64,000 nt of DNA from Orychophragmus violaceus (GCA_030180135.1 CM058229.1:38839522-38903521), one strand, 5' to 3'; counted from the first letter of the stretch, positions 46,179 through 58,421 are shown. Translations and numbers: made by a program. The notes: generated by a model not told the origin, from the letters alone.

Positions 46179-48940
46179 ATGGTTTGCGGATAAAAGACAA
46201 TGTAGCATAAAGTTTTATGGATGTGATAATGGACATGTCGAAAGCTTATGACCGGGTTGAATGGTGTTTTCTCGAAACTCTAATGGAAAGAATGAACTTC
46301 GACAAAAAAAAATGGGTGAACTTGATCATGGCATGTATATTTACTGTCTCATACACTCTTCCTTTGAATGGTAGATCGCACGGTTTTATTCAGCCGGAGA
46401 GAGGGATTAAACAGGGTGATCTTCTATCTATGTTCCTCTTCATAATGTGTGTTGAAGCTCTTGTGATCTGTCTGAACAACGCTGAGGCTACATGAAGATT
46501 ACACAGGATTAAAATCACTTCTTCAATCCCATCAGTGCATCATATTCTATTTGCCAACAATAGTCTTCTCATGTGTAAGGCAAATGTAGAAAAATTTTAC
46601 GTAAGTAGTTTATTGCTTCAAGCTCTGTGGAGAAGCTTTGGGTCAAATGATATATCTCTCAAAAATCTTCTATAATATTCGGTAAAAATATTCAGGAGAA
46701 GACAAAGATACCTGTCAAGAGAAGGTAGGGATGGCTCCTATCTCGGCTGTGGATAATGTAGAAAAAAATTACGTAAGTAGTTTATTGCTTCAAGCTCTGT
46801 GGAGAAGCTTTGGGTCAAATGATATATCTCTCAAAAATCTTCTATAATAATCGGTAAAAATATTCAGGAGAAGACGAAGATAGCTGTCAAGAGAAGGTAG
46901 GGATGGCTCCTATCTCGGCTCACATGAGTGTTTCCACGGTTCTAAGCGAGAGATATTAAGATTTATCCGTGAAAAGCTAAATGGTAGGTTGAATTATTGG
47001 TTTTCTAAAGATCTTTCTCAGGGTGGAAAGGAGATTCTCATCAAATCAATATTTCTTGCCCTTACGATCTATGCTATTTCAGTGTTTAAGCTTTCAAAGG
47101 ACCTATGTGAGAAGCTTACAAGTGAAAGATTGAAGTGGAGCAATGACAACAATAAAAACAAGATACCATGGGTAGCGTGGCATAATCTATGTAAACGGAA
47201 GGAAGAGGGAGGTTTAGGATTCCATGAAATTGGTAGATTCAATCAAGCTCTTCTTAGCAAACAAGCATGGAAAATATGGAACAACCCTTCTTCCATGGTC
47301 GCTTGTGTCCTAAAGACTAGGTATTTCAAGAACACCTCTTTTTTATTGCGGTGTGGGCACAAGACCTTATTTTGCTTGGCGAAGTATCATACATGGAAGG
47401 GAATTGCTTAAACAAATTCTTCTTAGAGGGATCGGCAAGGGAGAGGACACTAATGTATGGTCCCATAACTGGATCATTGATACTCTCACAAGCAAACTAA
47501 TGTACAGGGAAGACAGTGTCATTGACCTCACTCTCATGGTTTTTAACCTCATGATCCCCAATAATTCTTATTGGGATGTTAGTAAAGTGAGAAACACTTT
47601 CATGGACGAGGATGTGAACCCGATTCTGATGCTGAGATATGCTCTCGACAGGAAATGGATAAATGGGGTCCAAAAATCCAATCAATATACAATAAAATTG
47701 GGTATTGCCTTCTAGAAACGTACATGATAATCATCAATCAAATAATCAGACACTTTTCCCCATTGAAAAACAATTATGGCGGAGTATTTAGAAAACCAAA
47801 CCTTGTCTAAGATCTGCCATTTCTTGTGGAAAGCACTCTCGGGTGCACTGGCAGTGAAATGACATATGAGGACTAGGGGTATTCAGGTTGACTCTACTTG
47901 TCCGCATTATGGTGGCGAAGAAGAAACCATATCTCATCTTCACTTGTCCTTTTGCCCAGGAAGTATGGAGAAAAAAAAACATTCGCTCGCCTCTTGCAGG
48001 TTTCTCTGCCTCCTCTGTTTTTTCTAAATATGTTTCATGCCATCACACACATATATGAAGAACATAGGATTGGACATGAAAAGCAAGATGGTGTATCCAT
48101 GGGTTCAATGGCATATTTGGAAAGCACAAAATATTTTGATCTTTGAAAATAATATGATTAGTGCAAAGGCGATTTTGGAAAAAGTCTATGAAGATTCTAA
48201 CAAATAACATAATGTGAACTATAGTGAGCCTCCGACCCCTCCCTCCCTCCCTCTGAAACTCATCCTCCTTCGTGGAAGAAACCCCTTGATGAATTCTAAA
48301 ATGAAAAATTGGAGCTGACTATTCTACCTTGGATTTTAATGGGGGATCTGCATGGTTGGGTTATGTCACGGTTAACGCTCCTTTGCGAATTTTCTCTCTT
48401 TGCGTGATAATGAGTTATTGGCATTCGCTTGGGCTAGAATAATGAACCTGAAATATAGTTGTTTCATCTTTGAATCTAGTTTCCAATTAGCTAGGGAAAT
48501 TCTGCGTTCGCCACCCCTCTTCCCTAGTTTCAACCAGCTTACGTCGAATACCCTTGCTTGCCTGCACCATTTTGTCAAGTTCTCCTGTGAACGTACTACG
48601 TTTTCCCGTAACAAAGTAGAGATGGAAATTGTTGTACGTGTGACAAGAGATAAACAATATCAATCTTACATTTCACTCGGCTCCATAAAACTATTGTATG
48701 AGTCCGGAAACCGGTCCACAGCTTTGCTACCACACTCGGTCACAAAAGGCACTAATCATGGTCATCCCTAATCTAAATTTTCAACGATGGGAATCTGTTA
48801 TCCCTTTTTTGCTTTGTTCTTATACTTAGATGCCTATTGGATTTCTTATTTTCTTTACTGTGTAGTTCATGTTGTATCTCTTTTGAGGCTTGTACTCTTA
48901 CTTTATGAGGTCTAAATGAATGATTTCAGTGAAAACAAAA
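46179..48940 (+). pseudogene. LINE ORF2 RT, zinc-finger and RNase H remnant with 3' end: LINE piece 5
   Basis: RT motif A (DMSKAYDRVEW, about 46232) and motif B (RGIKQGDLLSMFLF) are clear. Motif C reads FANN at 46550-46561 where FADD is required, so both catalytic Asp codons are lost. Frames then read LSQGGKEILIKS, WVAWHNLCKRKEEGGLGF, and the zf-RVT segment YFAWRSIIHGRELL (47370-47420). A tail domain follows with HIWKAQN and RNase H-like text at 48380-48600. Stops and frameshifts are frequent. A 170-bp tandem duplication lies at 46583-46920. Similarity fades at about 48940, the likely 3' UTR end. The five pieces total about 5.8 kb, a normal plant LINE length. Confidence 0.8.
46583..46920 (+). 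repeat. 170-bp direct tandem duplication inside the LINE
   Basis: The copy at 46583-46746 is repeated at 46753-46920 with only about four or five differences, starting AATGTAGAAAAA and ending CTATCTCGGCT. It falls right after RT motif C and would disrupt the thumb. It arose after the LINE was fixed here, probably by replication slippage or unequal exchange. Confidence 0.9.
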
Positions 48941-50029
48941 TTTCCGTCCAGCATTGTATAACACAATTTTTTATTCTATCAATAAAATAACGAATTTATT
49001 CTAAATTTTTAATCCGCCAGCGAATCTTGAGAGTTTTGGCTTTGTTCTTTGTATGTGACTCACATATCACGAATCTTGAGCAATATCATATTTCCTTATA
49101 TCATCTTTGTGGTTCCATTTAATCTACCATCACTTAACATCAACTAAACTAACAAGAGAGAGCATGAAAGCCAACTTGTTAGATCACAGCTCGAAAACCA
49201 AGTTCATACGGTTTGTATCCATATTTTCGACCATCCATTAAACAAAAAGTGAGAGTGTGATAGCCAAGTTGTATACACATACCAACACCTTCTAATGTTC
49301 CTATCTTGAGTCTAATATCATCTTGCATCAAAGAAAAAGATTCCTACCTTTGGTTTTATATCTGTATCTCTTTTAGATTGTTTATTGCTTTATTTTGTTG
49401 TCTTATATTAAATGAAAAATCTATATAAAAAGTGTCCTTAGTCATAGATCAATCATTGTTTGTGAAATTCCTAGTTAGTTATTTCCTTTCATCGGAAAAT
49501 AAAAAATCTCACACAATTTTTAATTGAGGAATTGTTTTCATTTTGTTTCAAAATTGTTAAAACAAAAAAAAAACATGAAAATTCCGATGTTGCATTTTTT
49601 GCTTTGGTTTAAATCTAAACTTAAAAATCTACTGAAAATTTTGATTGATTTATGTTTCTCAATAGGCATAAGCGTTTTTAACTATACACAAAATCTGAAC
49701 ACGAACCCGGCCAAAGTAGTAGGTCAGATTGGATACAAATTCTTTAATAAAATTTGTATGGGGCTTGATGTTGAGTAGATAGGATATCAGGTCAGGATCG
49801 GTTATACCTGAAATCCCAAGGTAAACTCGAATATAACCAAACATATAATATATATATATATATATATATTTGTGTGTATGTGTGTGTGTGTGTGTATTAT
49901 ACTATTCAAATTTCAGATGTGTAACCCATAACTGAATGTGATTTAATATTGTAACTTATAAGTTATAGTAAGACATTAATTGTTGATAATATCTGATTTC
50001 GTATAAGAAACTTGCTTATGCCGGTTACA
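48941..50029. other. AT-rich stretch without recognisable gene
   Basis: The sequence is AT-rich with homopolymer runs. A TA/TG microsatellite occurs at 49844-49896. The ORF at 49524-49778 has no recognisable domain and low-complexity composition. I see no supported gene or element here. Confidence 0.6.
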
Positions 50030-50415
50030 ATACCTCTTCTCCTAAAATCAATAATCCCCAAACTTATTTACGAATAGTCTCAATTACTCAAAGTGGCAGC
50101 ATAAAAAAATCAGCGTTTATCATCACTGTCTTCTCCATCTGAGAATTCTAGGAGTCAATCGCAGGTAAGTTATTTTTATCGTTGGTTCATCTCCATCTTC
50201 GTATTTTTTCTTTGTTTTAAAGATGTGCATGTTTGATTTTCTTTTCAATTCTCTTATTATCATTAAGTGTTTATATATGGTGAATCAATTTTGTATCATC
50301 GATTTTTATCTATGATTTTAGAGAAAAATATGGTTTTAGATTGAGTATGTGCTTTTTAATCTCTACATATCTTGTTTAAACTTTTCTTATTTGTAATTAG
50401 ATTGAGTATGTGTCG

Positions 50416-50956
50416 TGTAATGCCTTGAGCGTCACCGTTCATGGGCCATACATCCACTCTTTCGGCATGTAGGCTCCCTCTCGATTAATGGTTGGTGTGT
50501 TAGTCCGGGAGGTTTGAAAGACTTGTTTACTGACCATGCAATCACCACACGATCTTTCATGTGCTTTGTCCTCACTCACACGATACCACAAATAACTTCC
50601 CAATAGGTCACCATTTCTTCAACTAATCCAGCTCAAGCACGCTTAACTCTTGAGTTTTCTCTCGAAATGTGACCGAAAATATAAGTGTATTTTGATGACA
50701 TAGATATCCAAATCAATTTTTTAAGCCTCGCTATATATTCCACAAACTGGGATTGTACATCCACCCCTTCTCACAGGACCTAGTGCCCTCTTTGTGAACC
50801 AGGATTGTTATCCTTTACGATGTGAGCTCACATGACTCCAAACACGATGTCTCTGATACCACTTATAATACCCTGTTTGTAACCGTCTATGGGCCCATGG
50901 GCCTACCCTCGTCTAACGGCTGGTGTGTTAATCTGGGAGGCTTGAAAGACTTGTTG
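50416..50956 (-). repeat. LTR-like fragment inserted in the hAT 5' region
   Basis: The text TGTAATGCCTTGAGCGTCACC starts at 50416, and a similar start recurs near 50870 (TAATACCCTG...CGTCTATGGGCCC). Each is followed by GGTGTGTTA and GGAGG(T/C)TTGAAAGACTTG. TCTCTGATACCAC at about 50852-50864 is the complement of an initiator-Met-type primer site. This looks like one LTR plus the truncated start of a second copy, - orientation, with almost no internal sequence. Confidence 0.55.
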
Positions 50957-51306
50957 TTATATGTTTTCTAATAAATTAAACATCATATCCAAATCGGGAA
51001 GAATACAACAAAGAAGAACATGAAGAGTTTCACACACCGCATATTAGTAGAGAAAAATATAAAGAAACTATTGGATCCAGTGGAGCAACTTCTAAGTTAA
51101 CTAAAATCAAAAGAAAACTCCCTACAATTTCTAACGTTTGGGGAGAATTTTACAAGAACCAAAGAATATCGGGACAAAGGTATTTGTCACTACTGCTGGA
51201 AGAACTTCTCTTTGCGCAAAAAAGTTAGGGATTTTCAAATATCATTAATCATCTTGCAATTTGGAAACAATACAAGACGTGGGTTGATGGTCTAACTGAG
51301 CATCAA

Positions 51307-51429
51307 CCACATATTAACGAGGAATGAACTGTGAAGACTGCAAATGACCACATATTAACGAGGAATGAACTATGAAGACTGCAAAGGACCACATATTAAC
51401 GAGGAACGAACTATGAAGACTGAAAAGGT
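51307..51429. repeat. Three tandem copies of a 41-bp unit
   Basis: Units starting CCACATATTAACGAGGAA begin at 51307, 51348 and 51389 with exactly 41-bp periodicity and only a few differences. The array lies between the BED-like region and the core of the decayed hAT transposase. A 41-bp unit is not a multiple of three, so it cannot encode an in-frame repeat. Confidence 0.9.
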
Positions 51430-52900
51430 GTTTAAGTGTGCATTCAGAGAAGAAACGACTAAAATACTTGTCATAGAAGAGTTACCTTTGTACTTCATTG
51501 AAAATGTTGCTTGAAATTTTTTTTGCAAAAAGGTCATTTTATTTATTTGTGTTACTTAGTTGTATTTATATTTTTTTCAACCTATACAAGCCGCAATTAA
51601 GAAGAACATCAACCAAAAACATCATCCAGATGTATATTGAAAGGAAGGCGATCTTGAATAAGATGTTCTTATGGAAGAAACAAAGAGTATCAGTTACAAC
51701 CGATATATGTGTGTCAAATTATAGGTTATTCTAATATACTTAATTCATAATATCATATTCTAGTAATTATTTATCAATTACTAGTTATTCTAATATACTT
51801 TATTGTTTTCTTAGGTGTTTCTTAAATTTTTGTAAATGCGCATTACGTTGATTTCAAATGGCGGTTGAAGAAGTTGATCATAGGTTTTAAGCACATCATG
51901 AATCATAAAAGACATAACATTTGATAATGTAATTTTAGAATGCCTATATGACACGGAAAAAGAAAAAAAAAATTGTGTGACAGTAAACAATAAGACAGCT
52001 AAGAGTTGTGATTTGAGGAAGTGTCAAAATAATTTTCCCTCATTATATGAAGATATGATAAAGGAGTATGTAATTTATACATATGAGGTGCAGTGGCCAT
52101 ATAATTAACTTGATTATGAGGGATATAATGGCTGATATAGGTGTGAATGTGTTGGCCATTCACAACGTTGTTGCATATGTCAGATCCAATACAAATAGAC
52201 TTATGTCATTTGAGCTTAAGATTGATTTGGGTAAGTTTACAAGGGGCATCTTACCTTTGGATGTAAAAACTCCTTGGAACTCAACATAATTGATGTTGAC
52301 TACGGCTCTGAAGTTTAGAGTCACTTTTGACAAAATGGAGACAAAAGATAAGTTGTATAACAACTATTTCTAAGAGGCTGGCAATGGATAAAAAAGAGTT
52401 GGCCTCCTCATTTTAGGGATTGAAATGTGGATGAGAAAGTATGTTAGTTGCTTGTAATTTTATACAACTCAACATTAGTAGTGTCAGATTCACAATATTT
52501 GAATGAACTTAAGTGTTATGTTGAGATAGTCACTATAGCGATTAATATTTTGGAACTTAGTAATAATGTGGACTCGAAGTTGAAGAATAAGGCACATGAA
52601 ATGTTTAAGAATTTTGACAAGTATTAAAGACTAAAAAAACATCAATAAAATATTGATTGTAGATACGATATTTGATCCTACAAAAGAATATGTAACTTGC
52701 AAACATTTTTTGAGGATTTGTATATGGAGAAAATAGTTTAGAGGCTCATGAGATGTACGATTCAGTTTTTAATGTTTGAGAAGTTTTCTCAAAGAGTAAC
52801 AATAGGTATGGCAGCGGTTTTTCTTCAAATTTCAACCATCTCAGTCTACACAATCCTCTCAGTCATCACGCGATCAGCCAATTGAAAGGATGGGCTTGAT

Positions 52901-53103
52901 TGATGATTGTTCGGAATAAAAGAGGATTAATTTTAGCTGTGGGAGAAGAAGTTAAATGAGATATAGTTAAACCTTGTAGTGCAATATGTCATGACCATTC
53001 TAGAGTCAAAAGAGGCTAACCTAGACGCAAATTATACCGACCTCAACCAGTTTTTTGTTTAGATCTTGTTTTAGCCTTGGTCATAATTTCGACAATTTGG
53101 TTT
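52901..53103. other. Short segment between hAT remnant and Gypsy I
   Basis: About 200 bp without a recognisable motif. It may be the 3' tail of the hAT element. The bases before the LTR (GGTTT) do not clearly match those after the other LTR (GGCTA). Confidence 0.4.
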
Positions 53104-53920
53104 TGATACGATATTGGATAGCATCATGGATAAGGAGTTTGAACCTGATCTAGAATCAGAGGATGAGTTTGTATCTGAGGAACTTGGAGCTGAAGATGCA
53201 TTGCTTGTACCAGAATGACTATGACTCGTTATAGAGCTAAGAAGTTTAAGGAAGCTATTTGAGGATTACTTAATCACATTTTGAGAGATTCATTACCCAT
53301 GGAATCAATTTAAAGTTTATTAAACCTATATTACTTTTGGTAAAGGTCCAAGGAAATCAGTGAATAGGTAGATGATCCATTTACACTCTTGTTCCCCTTC
53401 TCTTTGTTTTTTTTCCAGTGAGTTTTCCGGAAAAAAAAAAAGATTTTAATGAGGCAAGTGAATCATGTTCATTAAACCCATTTCATTTATTTAAACATGA
53501 CCCAACCTATTTTAGAGACCATTTTCGTGGCCATGAAGAGTTTAGGAGTCAATTTTTGAATTTAAGTTTTTGTAATAAGTTTGGTATTGTTTTGATTTCC
53601 TAGGTGAGTTTAATGTTGCTCATGTAGCCTTGTTATATTTTCTATTAAAACTCTTGTACATCTGATTTCTGAATCTATCTAGTCTTTTTATCAAAAATCT
53701 ATATGAAATTTCTAGATTATCTTGTTGATGTGTAATATCCAGCAAGTTCTTGTTTACTTTTGGTGTGTAATATCCTAAAGAGATCAAGATGTGGCTTTTC
53801 CATAACTTCTTTGTGACCATTCGCTCCACATCCCTTGAAATATTTTGATTACTTGAAAGACATATCCTTTACCAACTCTCAAGTGTTGATTTTGGGTTGA
53901 TCATGACTAGGATCGTATCA
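53104..53920 (+). repeat. 5' LTR of Gypsy I
   Basis: It is 817 bp. Its first 210 bp correspond to the end of the pol coding region (LDSIMDKE...TRYRAKK-like), as in the 3' LTR, but with stops. The end ATCGTATCA is the inverted complement of the start TGATACGAT. Confidence 0.8.
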
Positions 53921-53922
53921 TG

Positions 53923-53934
53923 TGGTATCAGAGC
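53923..53934 (+). other. Gypsy I primer binding site
   Basis: TGGTATCAGAGC lies two bases after the LTR end and is complementary to initiator Met tRNA. Confidence 0.9.
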
Positions 53935-54589
53935 GTCATTTGAGACTTTTGTACTTTCTGATCCTTCACCTTCTTTGTTTGTTCATCTTATGTCTGACGT
54001 TTGCATTATGTTTATGAATGATTGGGTTTTGTTAAGGTGTTAGAATCATTGCATAGATCATTCTAATAATCTATTTTTGTTTATATGTGTTTCCGCATCA
54101 ATTCATCATTTTAAAAATTGACCCTTTATCTTCTTAACTAATTTACATAAAACCTATTTGGATTTTTTTGTTTGATAAGTGTTTTCTGTCATTGTATCAT
54201 CAATTTCGTTTCATCCTATGCATGTTTAGGAATGTTTGCATCAACTTTTACATTATGAATTTGTCCATTCATATTCTGTTTTGAAAATTGCATATCCTAT
54301 TTGAAGTTTGATTGTGTATGTATTTTCATTATGTTCATGCATCAGTTTTGCATCATCCTTTTCAATTTCTCTAATCATAACCTGTTATATCATCATTTAG
54401 TGTGTTAAGTCTGTTCCTGCAATTTTTGTGACGGAAAATTTCTCTGCATTTTCATTAAATTGTCCATTTATATTATGTTATGCATTGATCTGATCATTGT
54501 TTGGTGATTTTTTTCATTTTAATTGATTATGCTATGAACTGCAATTCTAAAGCTTTCAATTCTGTTTATAACTTGTTACTGTCTTTGTT
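53935..54589 (+). other. Gypsy I leader
   Basis: T-rich untranslated sequence before Gag. No ORF or repeat of note. Confidence 0.55.
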
Positions 54590-55624
54590 TTGTTTGATCA
54601 TCGCTGGTACAAGATGGATGATCATGGAGAAGAGAACAACAACAATCAGAAAAACAAGTTGTTGCTAGAAGCTTTTACGGCTACAATGGAAAGGTTGTTG
54701 GAAACCAGGATTGATGCATTGCGTCAAAAGCTACAACAACTTGCTTCAGAACACAATGGTGCACAGCCTATAAGAGAACCAGAAGGAGTTGCAAGAACAA
54801 ATTGTGAGCCACAAAGATCAGCAAGAGATGAATCTATAAATACTTCCTACAGACAGAGTGGTGGTTCTTCTTATATGAGTGAGGATAAGCAGATGTGGTA
54901 CACATGAAAGAGCTCCACCACCAGATAAATTTGGAAGCATTAAGCTTAAAATTACACCATTCCATGGCAAGAATGATGTGGCTACTTACGTAGAGTAAAA
55001 AAAGAAGATAGAGCTGGTGTTTGATTGTCATCACTTCATTAGGGTCAATAGAGTGAAGGTTGCTGCAAAAGAACTCTATGATTATGCTCTCAATTGGTGG
55101 GATCAGCTTGTTATCTCTAGGAAGAGGAATGAAGAGTATCCTGTTGAATCATGGCGTATGAAGACTATAATGAAGAAGAAGTTTGTTCCAAATCATTATC
55201 ACAGAGAGTTGCATCAAAAGGTCAGAAGACTCACCCAAGGCAACTGTAGTGTGGAAGAGTATTATCAAGAGTTAGAGACTCTTCTGTCAGGGCTGATGTT
55301 TCAAAATACATAGAGGACACTATGTTAAGGTTCTTGGGACGACTAGACAGAGAAATTCAAGATAGATTGGAGATGCAGTATTATGTAGAACTAGAAGAAA
55401 TGCTTCAGAAAGCTGTTTTGATTGAGCAGCAACTTAAAAGGAGAATTACTTCACGGCCTAGCTATGGAACATGAGCTGCTACAACTAAACCCATCTATCC
55501 ACGTAAAATTAACCAGATCACCGCACCAAAAGTGGAGTTTAAGCCATTCATTTCAGTTCATGACAAAGGCAAGGGCAAGGCAGAAGTTTCCACACAAGAG
55601 CTTGTGATGTTAAGTGTTTAAAGT
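54590..55624 (+). pseudogene. Gypsy I Gag, broken, N-terminal side of the zinc knuckle
   Basis: The first open stretch starts at 54590 (54614 gives MDDHGEENNN) and has a helical segment with KLLLEAFTATMERLLETR. A stop at about 54905 follows. The Retrotrans_gag domain is then visible as KITPFHGKNDV, KKIELVFDCHHF, YDYALNWWDQLV, FVPNHYHRELHQKVRRLTQG and VEEYYQELETL (54950-55290). Further stops occur at 54997-54999 (TAA), 55311-55313 and beyond. At 55625 CACTA J interrupts the first half (C-X2-C) of the zinc knuckle. The rest of the knuckle follows J at 59931. Confidence 0.8.
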
Positions 55625-55982
55625 GTCCACTACAAGAAAAATCTATATTCTTAGCACACGAAAAAACGCCATGGTATGTATATGATGGCGTTTTTGAAAA
55701 TGCTATGTCTGCCCCAGCTATAATAGGTAGGCCAGATACGATAGCGTTTTTTGTTTGTGCTATAATATTGTTCACTATAATAGCGTTTTTGAAATGGCTA
55801 TGTCTGCCCCAACTATAATAGATCAGCCATATATAATTGCGTTTTTGCTCGTGCTATGATATAAAACACTTATGATACCGATGCTGTTCTTTGCTATTGG
55901 ATCTATCTGTTATAGCTTTTTTTTATTTGTCATAATATCTTTTTATAATAATTAATAATTATGGCTAATTTATATTTATAAT

Positions 55983-56284
55983 ATAATTTTTTTCTATTTT
56001 GGATTTATACAAAAATAAATATAATTGAACTTTTGAACTTTCATTAATAACACAAAAAATGTATTACACAAAACATTACAAAATCAAAACTAAAGTAAAC
56101 AACATTACAAAACTCTATCTTGAGGCTCAAAATCAATTAACTGAACTAAGTATTTGTGGTATTGGATTAACTTATACATACTTAACACATGACAACCAAT
56201 TCAAGATTTGCATTAAGAGATAAGACTTACCAAATGCATGAACAACTAACAAAAATACTGTGTCAAGCTTTGAAGAAGCTATAG
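55983..56284. other. CACTA J interior, left non-coding part
   Basis: AT-rich sequence between the subterminal repeats and the captured NASP exons. No gene is supported. Its end (56253-56315) reappears inside the element: part directly near 58276, part inverted at 58197-58243. Confidence 0.5.
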
Positions 56285-58183
56285 CGAGTCATGATATGGT
56301 ATTGCTTCCTTAGGCTGACATCCAGTCTCTAGACAGATGCATACGCAGAAATGTCTGAAACGTTTCAGTTAAGTTAATACAATCCAACAACACAATGCAC
56401 ACAAAAGAATAGATAGGATATACGCCAGTATATCAAAGGATACAGTTCGGCTATGTGTCGACTGTCGGGTTCAACCAGTCGCTCTAGGATGGACAGTGCT
56501 GTCTTGTAGTCACTCAGGGAAGACTCAATGTCCTCTGTGTTGTATTTAACAAAACAAATATCAACCAATCATTTATGAGAAAATGGGATATTAGGAAGAT
56601 GAAATAGGAAAGAAATTACCTCTCTCCAAGGAAATTTCAGCAAGGGTGCAAAGAATATCCACTTTCTCCATTGTATCAATTGAATGTTTGTCAGTAATAG
56701 CCAGGGGCGGAGCCAAGTGGAAGGTAGGGGGGTCAGCTGACCCCGGTCAAATATCATAATTTAAATTAGTAGGCTTTGTTTGTTTAACTTCAGTAGCATA
56801 GTAGGTGTAATTCTCCTCACTTGACCCCTTTTTGCGCGAGTTCAAATCCCTTCCCAGACCCCATATGTCTTTGGCTGTGATTGATTGCTGGGCAGGGAAG
56901 GGAAAAATTACTTTACCAAAAGTGAGCGTGATATTTCCCTCTGGGAAAAAATGAAATCCTTTGTTAACAAAAAATATATGTGGGCCCAAAACCAAAATAA
57001 TTCCTCCCAATCACGTTTCCCTCTGATTCTCTCTCTCTTTCTCACCCAATCCCTCTCAATCTCTCTCCCACCCAATCCCTTCCCTTGCAACCAATCACAG
57101 CCTTTTTCTTCTATTTACTTTTTTTTTGTTATCAACCCTTCTATTTAAATTATGTTTCTTAACTGTGCCATGTACGTTTTTCTCTTTTATTTTTTCCCTA
57201 TAAATATTTTTAGTATTTTTTCCATACAAGCATCTCTCCTAATACTTTCTCCTTTTTTTTCTTCACCAAGATTCAAAGAAATTTTTTTTGTCAAACATTT
57301 ATTTCTTGCTCTTCTTGTTAATTTTTTTTTCTTTTTCAAGTTTTCCATAGATAATATTCTTTTATCTTGTTTTATTTGTTTTATTTATTTTATTGTCCCA
57401 TCACCAAAATACAAAAAAAAATTCTTTATCAACATTAATTCTTTCCTATTTTTTTGTACAATATGTTTATATAATAACAACTAAATATAAATTTTAATAA
57501 ATTTAAGAATTTTTATTTTATTTTATTGAGTATATTATCATTTAAAAAATCAAAATATATACCATACTTAAATTGTAATAATATTATATTTTAAATATAT
57601 ATAAATAATATTTTATTTATGACCCCGGTTAAAATATTTTCTGGCTCCGCCACTGGTAATAGCCCTTGCGATGTCGAGCATTTTCCAGGCCATATCCAAA
57701 TCAGACTCATCTTCATCAGCATCAGCATCAGATAGGTCACCGTCTTGACAATCTTCACCATCCTCTTTACCACCAGAACCTACCAAACAAAAAAAAGAGA
57801 CAGCAATGGTCAAACATTTACAGACACAATCCTTTTAAACACCAATTTGAGCGAAATAAGAAGATAATGCCAATAAGAAGACGCAATAGAAAAGTCTGCT
57901 ACAAGATAACAAAATGACTCGTTTGCTTCATCAACCAAACAGTATATATGTGACACTACATACTGCATCTCAATCCATACGCTTAAGGTTAAAGGAGATG
58001 CAATCAAAGTCAAAATACATTCAAATTCAATAGATGTGACAATTCCCAAGTTTCAGTACCTCCTAGTTGGTCACCACTTGAACTCCCTTGTCTCTCTAGG
58101 TTACTTGACACAACAGATGCAGTGAGAGCGTCACCGTTTGCAGTGTTGTTATTGGTAGACTCCGCAGCTTCTTTCTTGGGCAT
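56285..58183 (-). pseudogene. Captured NASP-like gene fragment (TPR histone chaperone), five exon pieces
   Basis: The - strand shows ordered exon text. 58183-58061 (MPKKEAAESTNNNTANG to SSSGDQLG) ends at a GT donor. 57779-57664 follows (acidic DGDLSDADADEDESDLDMAW, then KMLDIARAIT), continued at 56693-56620 (DKHSIDTMEKVDILCTLAEI). Next are 56534-56444 (EDIESSLSDYKTALSILERL to HIAEL) and about 56353-56290 (CICLETGCQPKEAIPY). This matches, from memory, the acidic and TPR region of plant NASP, a nuclear H3-H4 chaperone. Retained introns imply DNA-level capture. The N-terminal TPR and the C-terminus are missing. MITE K splits exon 2, and the last exon boundary is joined to rearranged sequence. 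Not expected to be functional. Confidence 0.8.
56702..57655. mobile_element. hAT-type MITE K inserted in the captured NASP exon
   Basis: It is 954 bp with terminal inverted repeats CAGGGGCGGAGCCA and the complement of CAGTGGCGGAGCCAG. An exact 8-bp duplication GTAATAGC (56694-56701 and 57656-57663) flanks it. The 8-bp duplication and CAG-starting ends point to the hAT superfamily. The interior is AT-rich with long T runs and no transposase; the small ORFs are not convincing. It is the youngest layer in this nest because its target lies inside captured exon sequence. Confidence 0.85.
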
Positions 58184-58421
58184 GACACAGTATTGTCAGC
58201 CTAAGGAAGCAATACCATATCATGACTCGCTATAGCTTTCGCATCCTGTGTCATATCCCCTCAATAGTAAACTAACACAAATACTGTGTCAAGCTTTGAA
58301 GAAGCATTTTGACTCACAACAGAATCCCAATTGAAGTAGAGAATAACATGAGATATTCCAAGTAAACTGAGAATTGATGTAACAAATAAGTAGAGAGATC
58401 ATCAAAGAAACTCTATTTACC
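58184..58421. other. Rearranged junction between captured gene fragments
   Basis: The + strand text 58197-58243 is the reverse complement of 56270-56315, which includes the last captured NASP exon. The text around 58276-58305 (AATACTGTGTCAAGCTTTGAAG) is a direct copy of 56253-56275. So a small NASP piece exists twice in opposite orientations within the CACTA. No open gene is present. Confidence 0.65.

Larger units (their letters stand above)
50030..52900 (+). pseudogene. hAT-family transposase remnant (L)
   Basis: A possible 5' exon ends at a splice-donor-like CAG/GTAAGT near 50164. A BED-finger-like region (SNVWGEFYKN, then CHYC, then NHLAIWKQYKTW) spans 51130-51290 across a frame change. 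LRRTSTKNIIQMYIERKAIL and QRVSVTTDIC follow at 51595-51710. Then come text resembling VDSKWRLKKLIIGFKHI near 51850, MRCSGHIINLIMRDI at 52083, LDVKTPWNST at 52258, and FDKYW-like and DP motifs to about 52700. These match the order of plant hAT transposases. Many stops are present and no terminal inverted repeats were found. It is non-functional. Confidence 0.7.
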
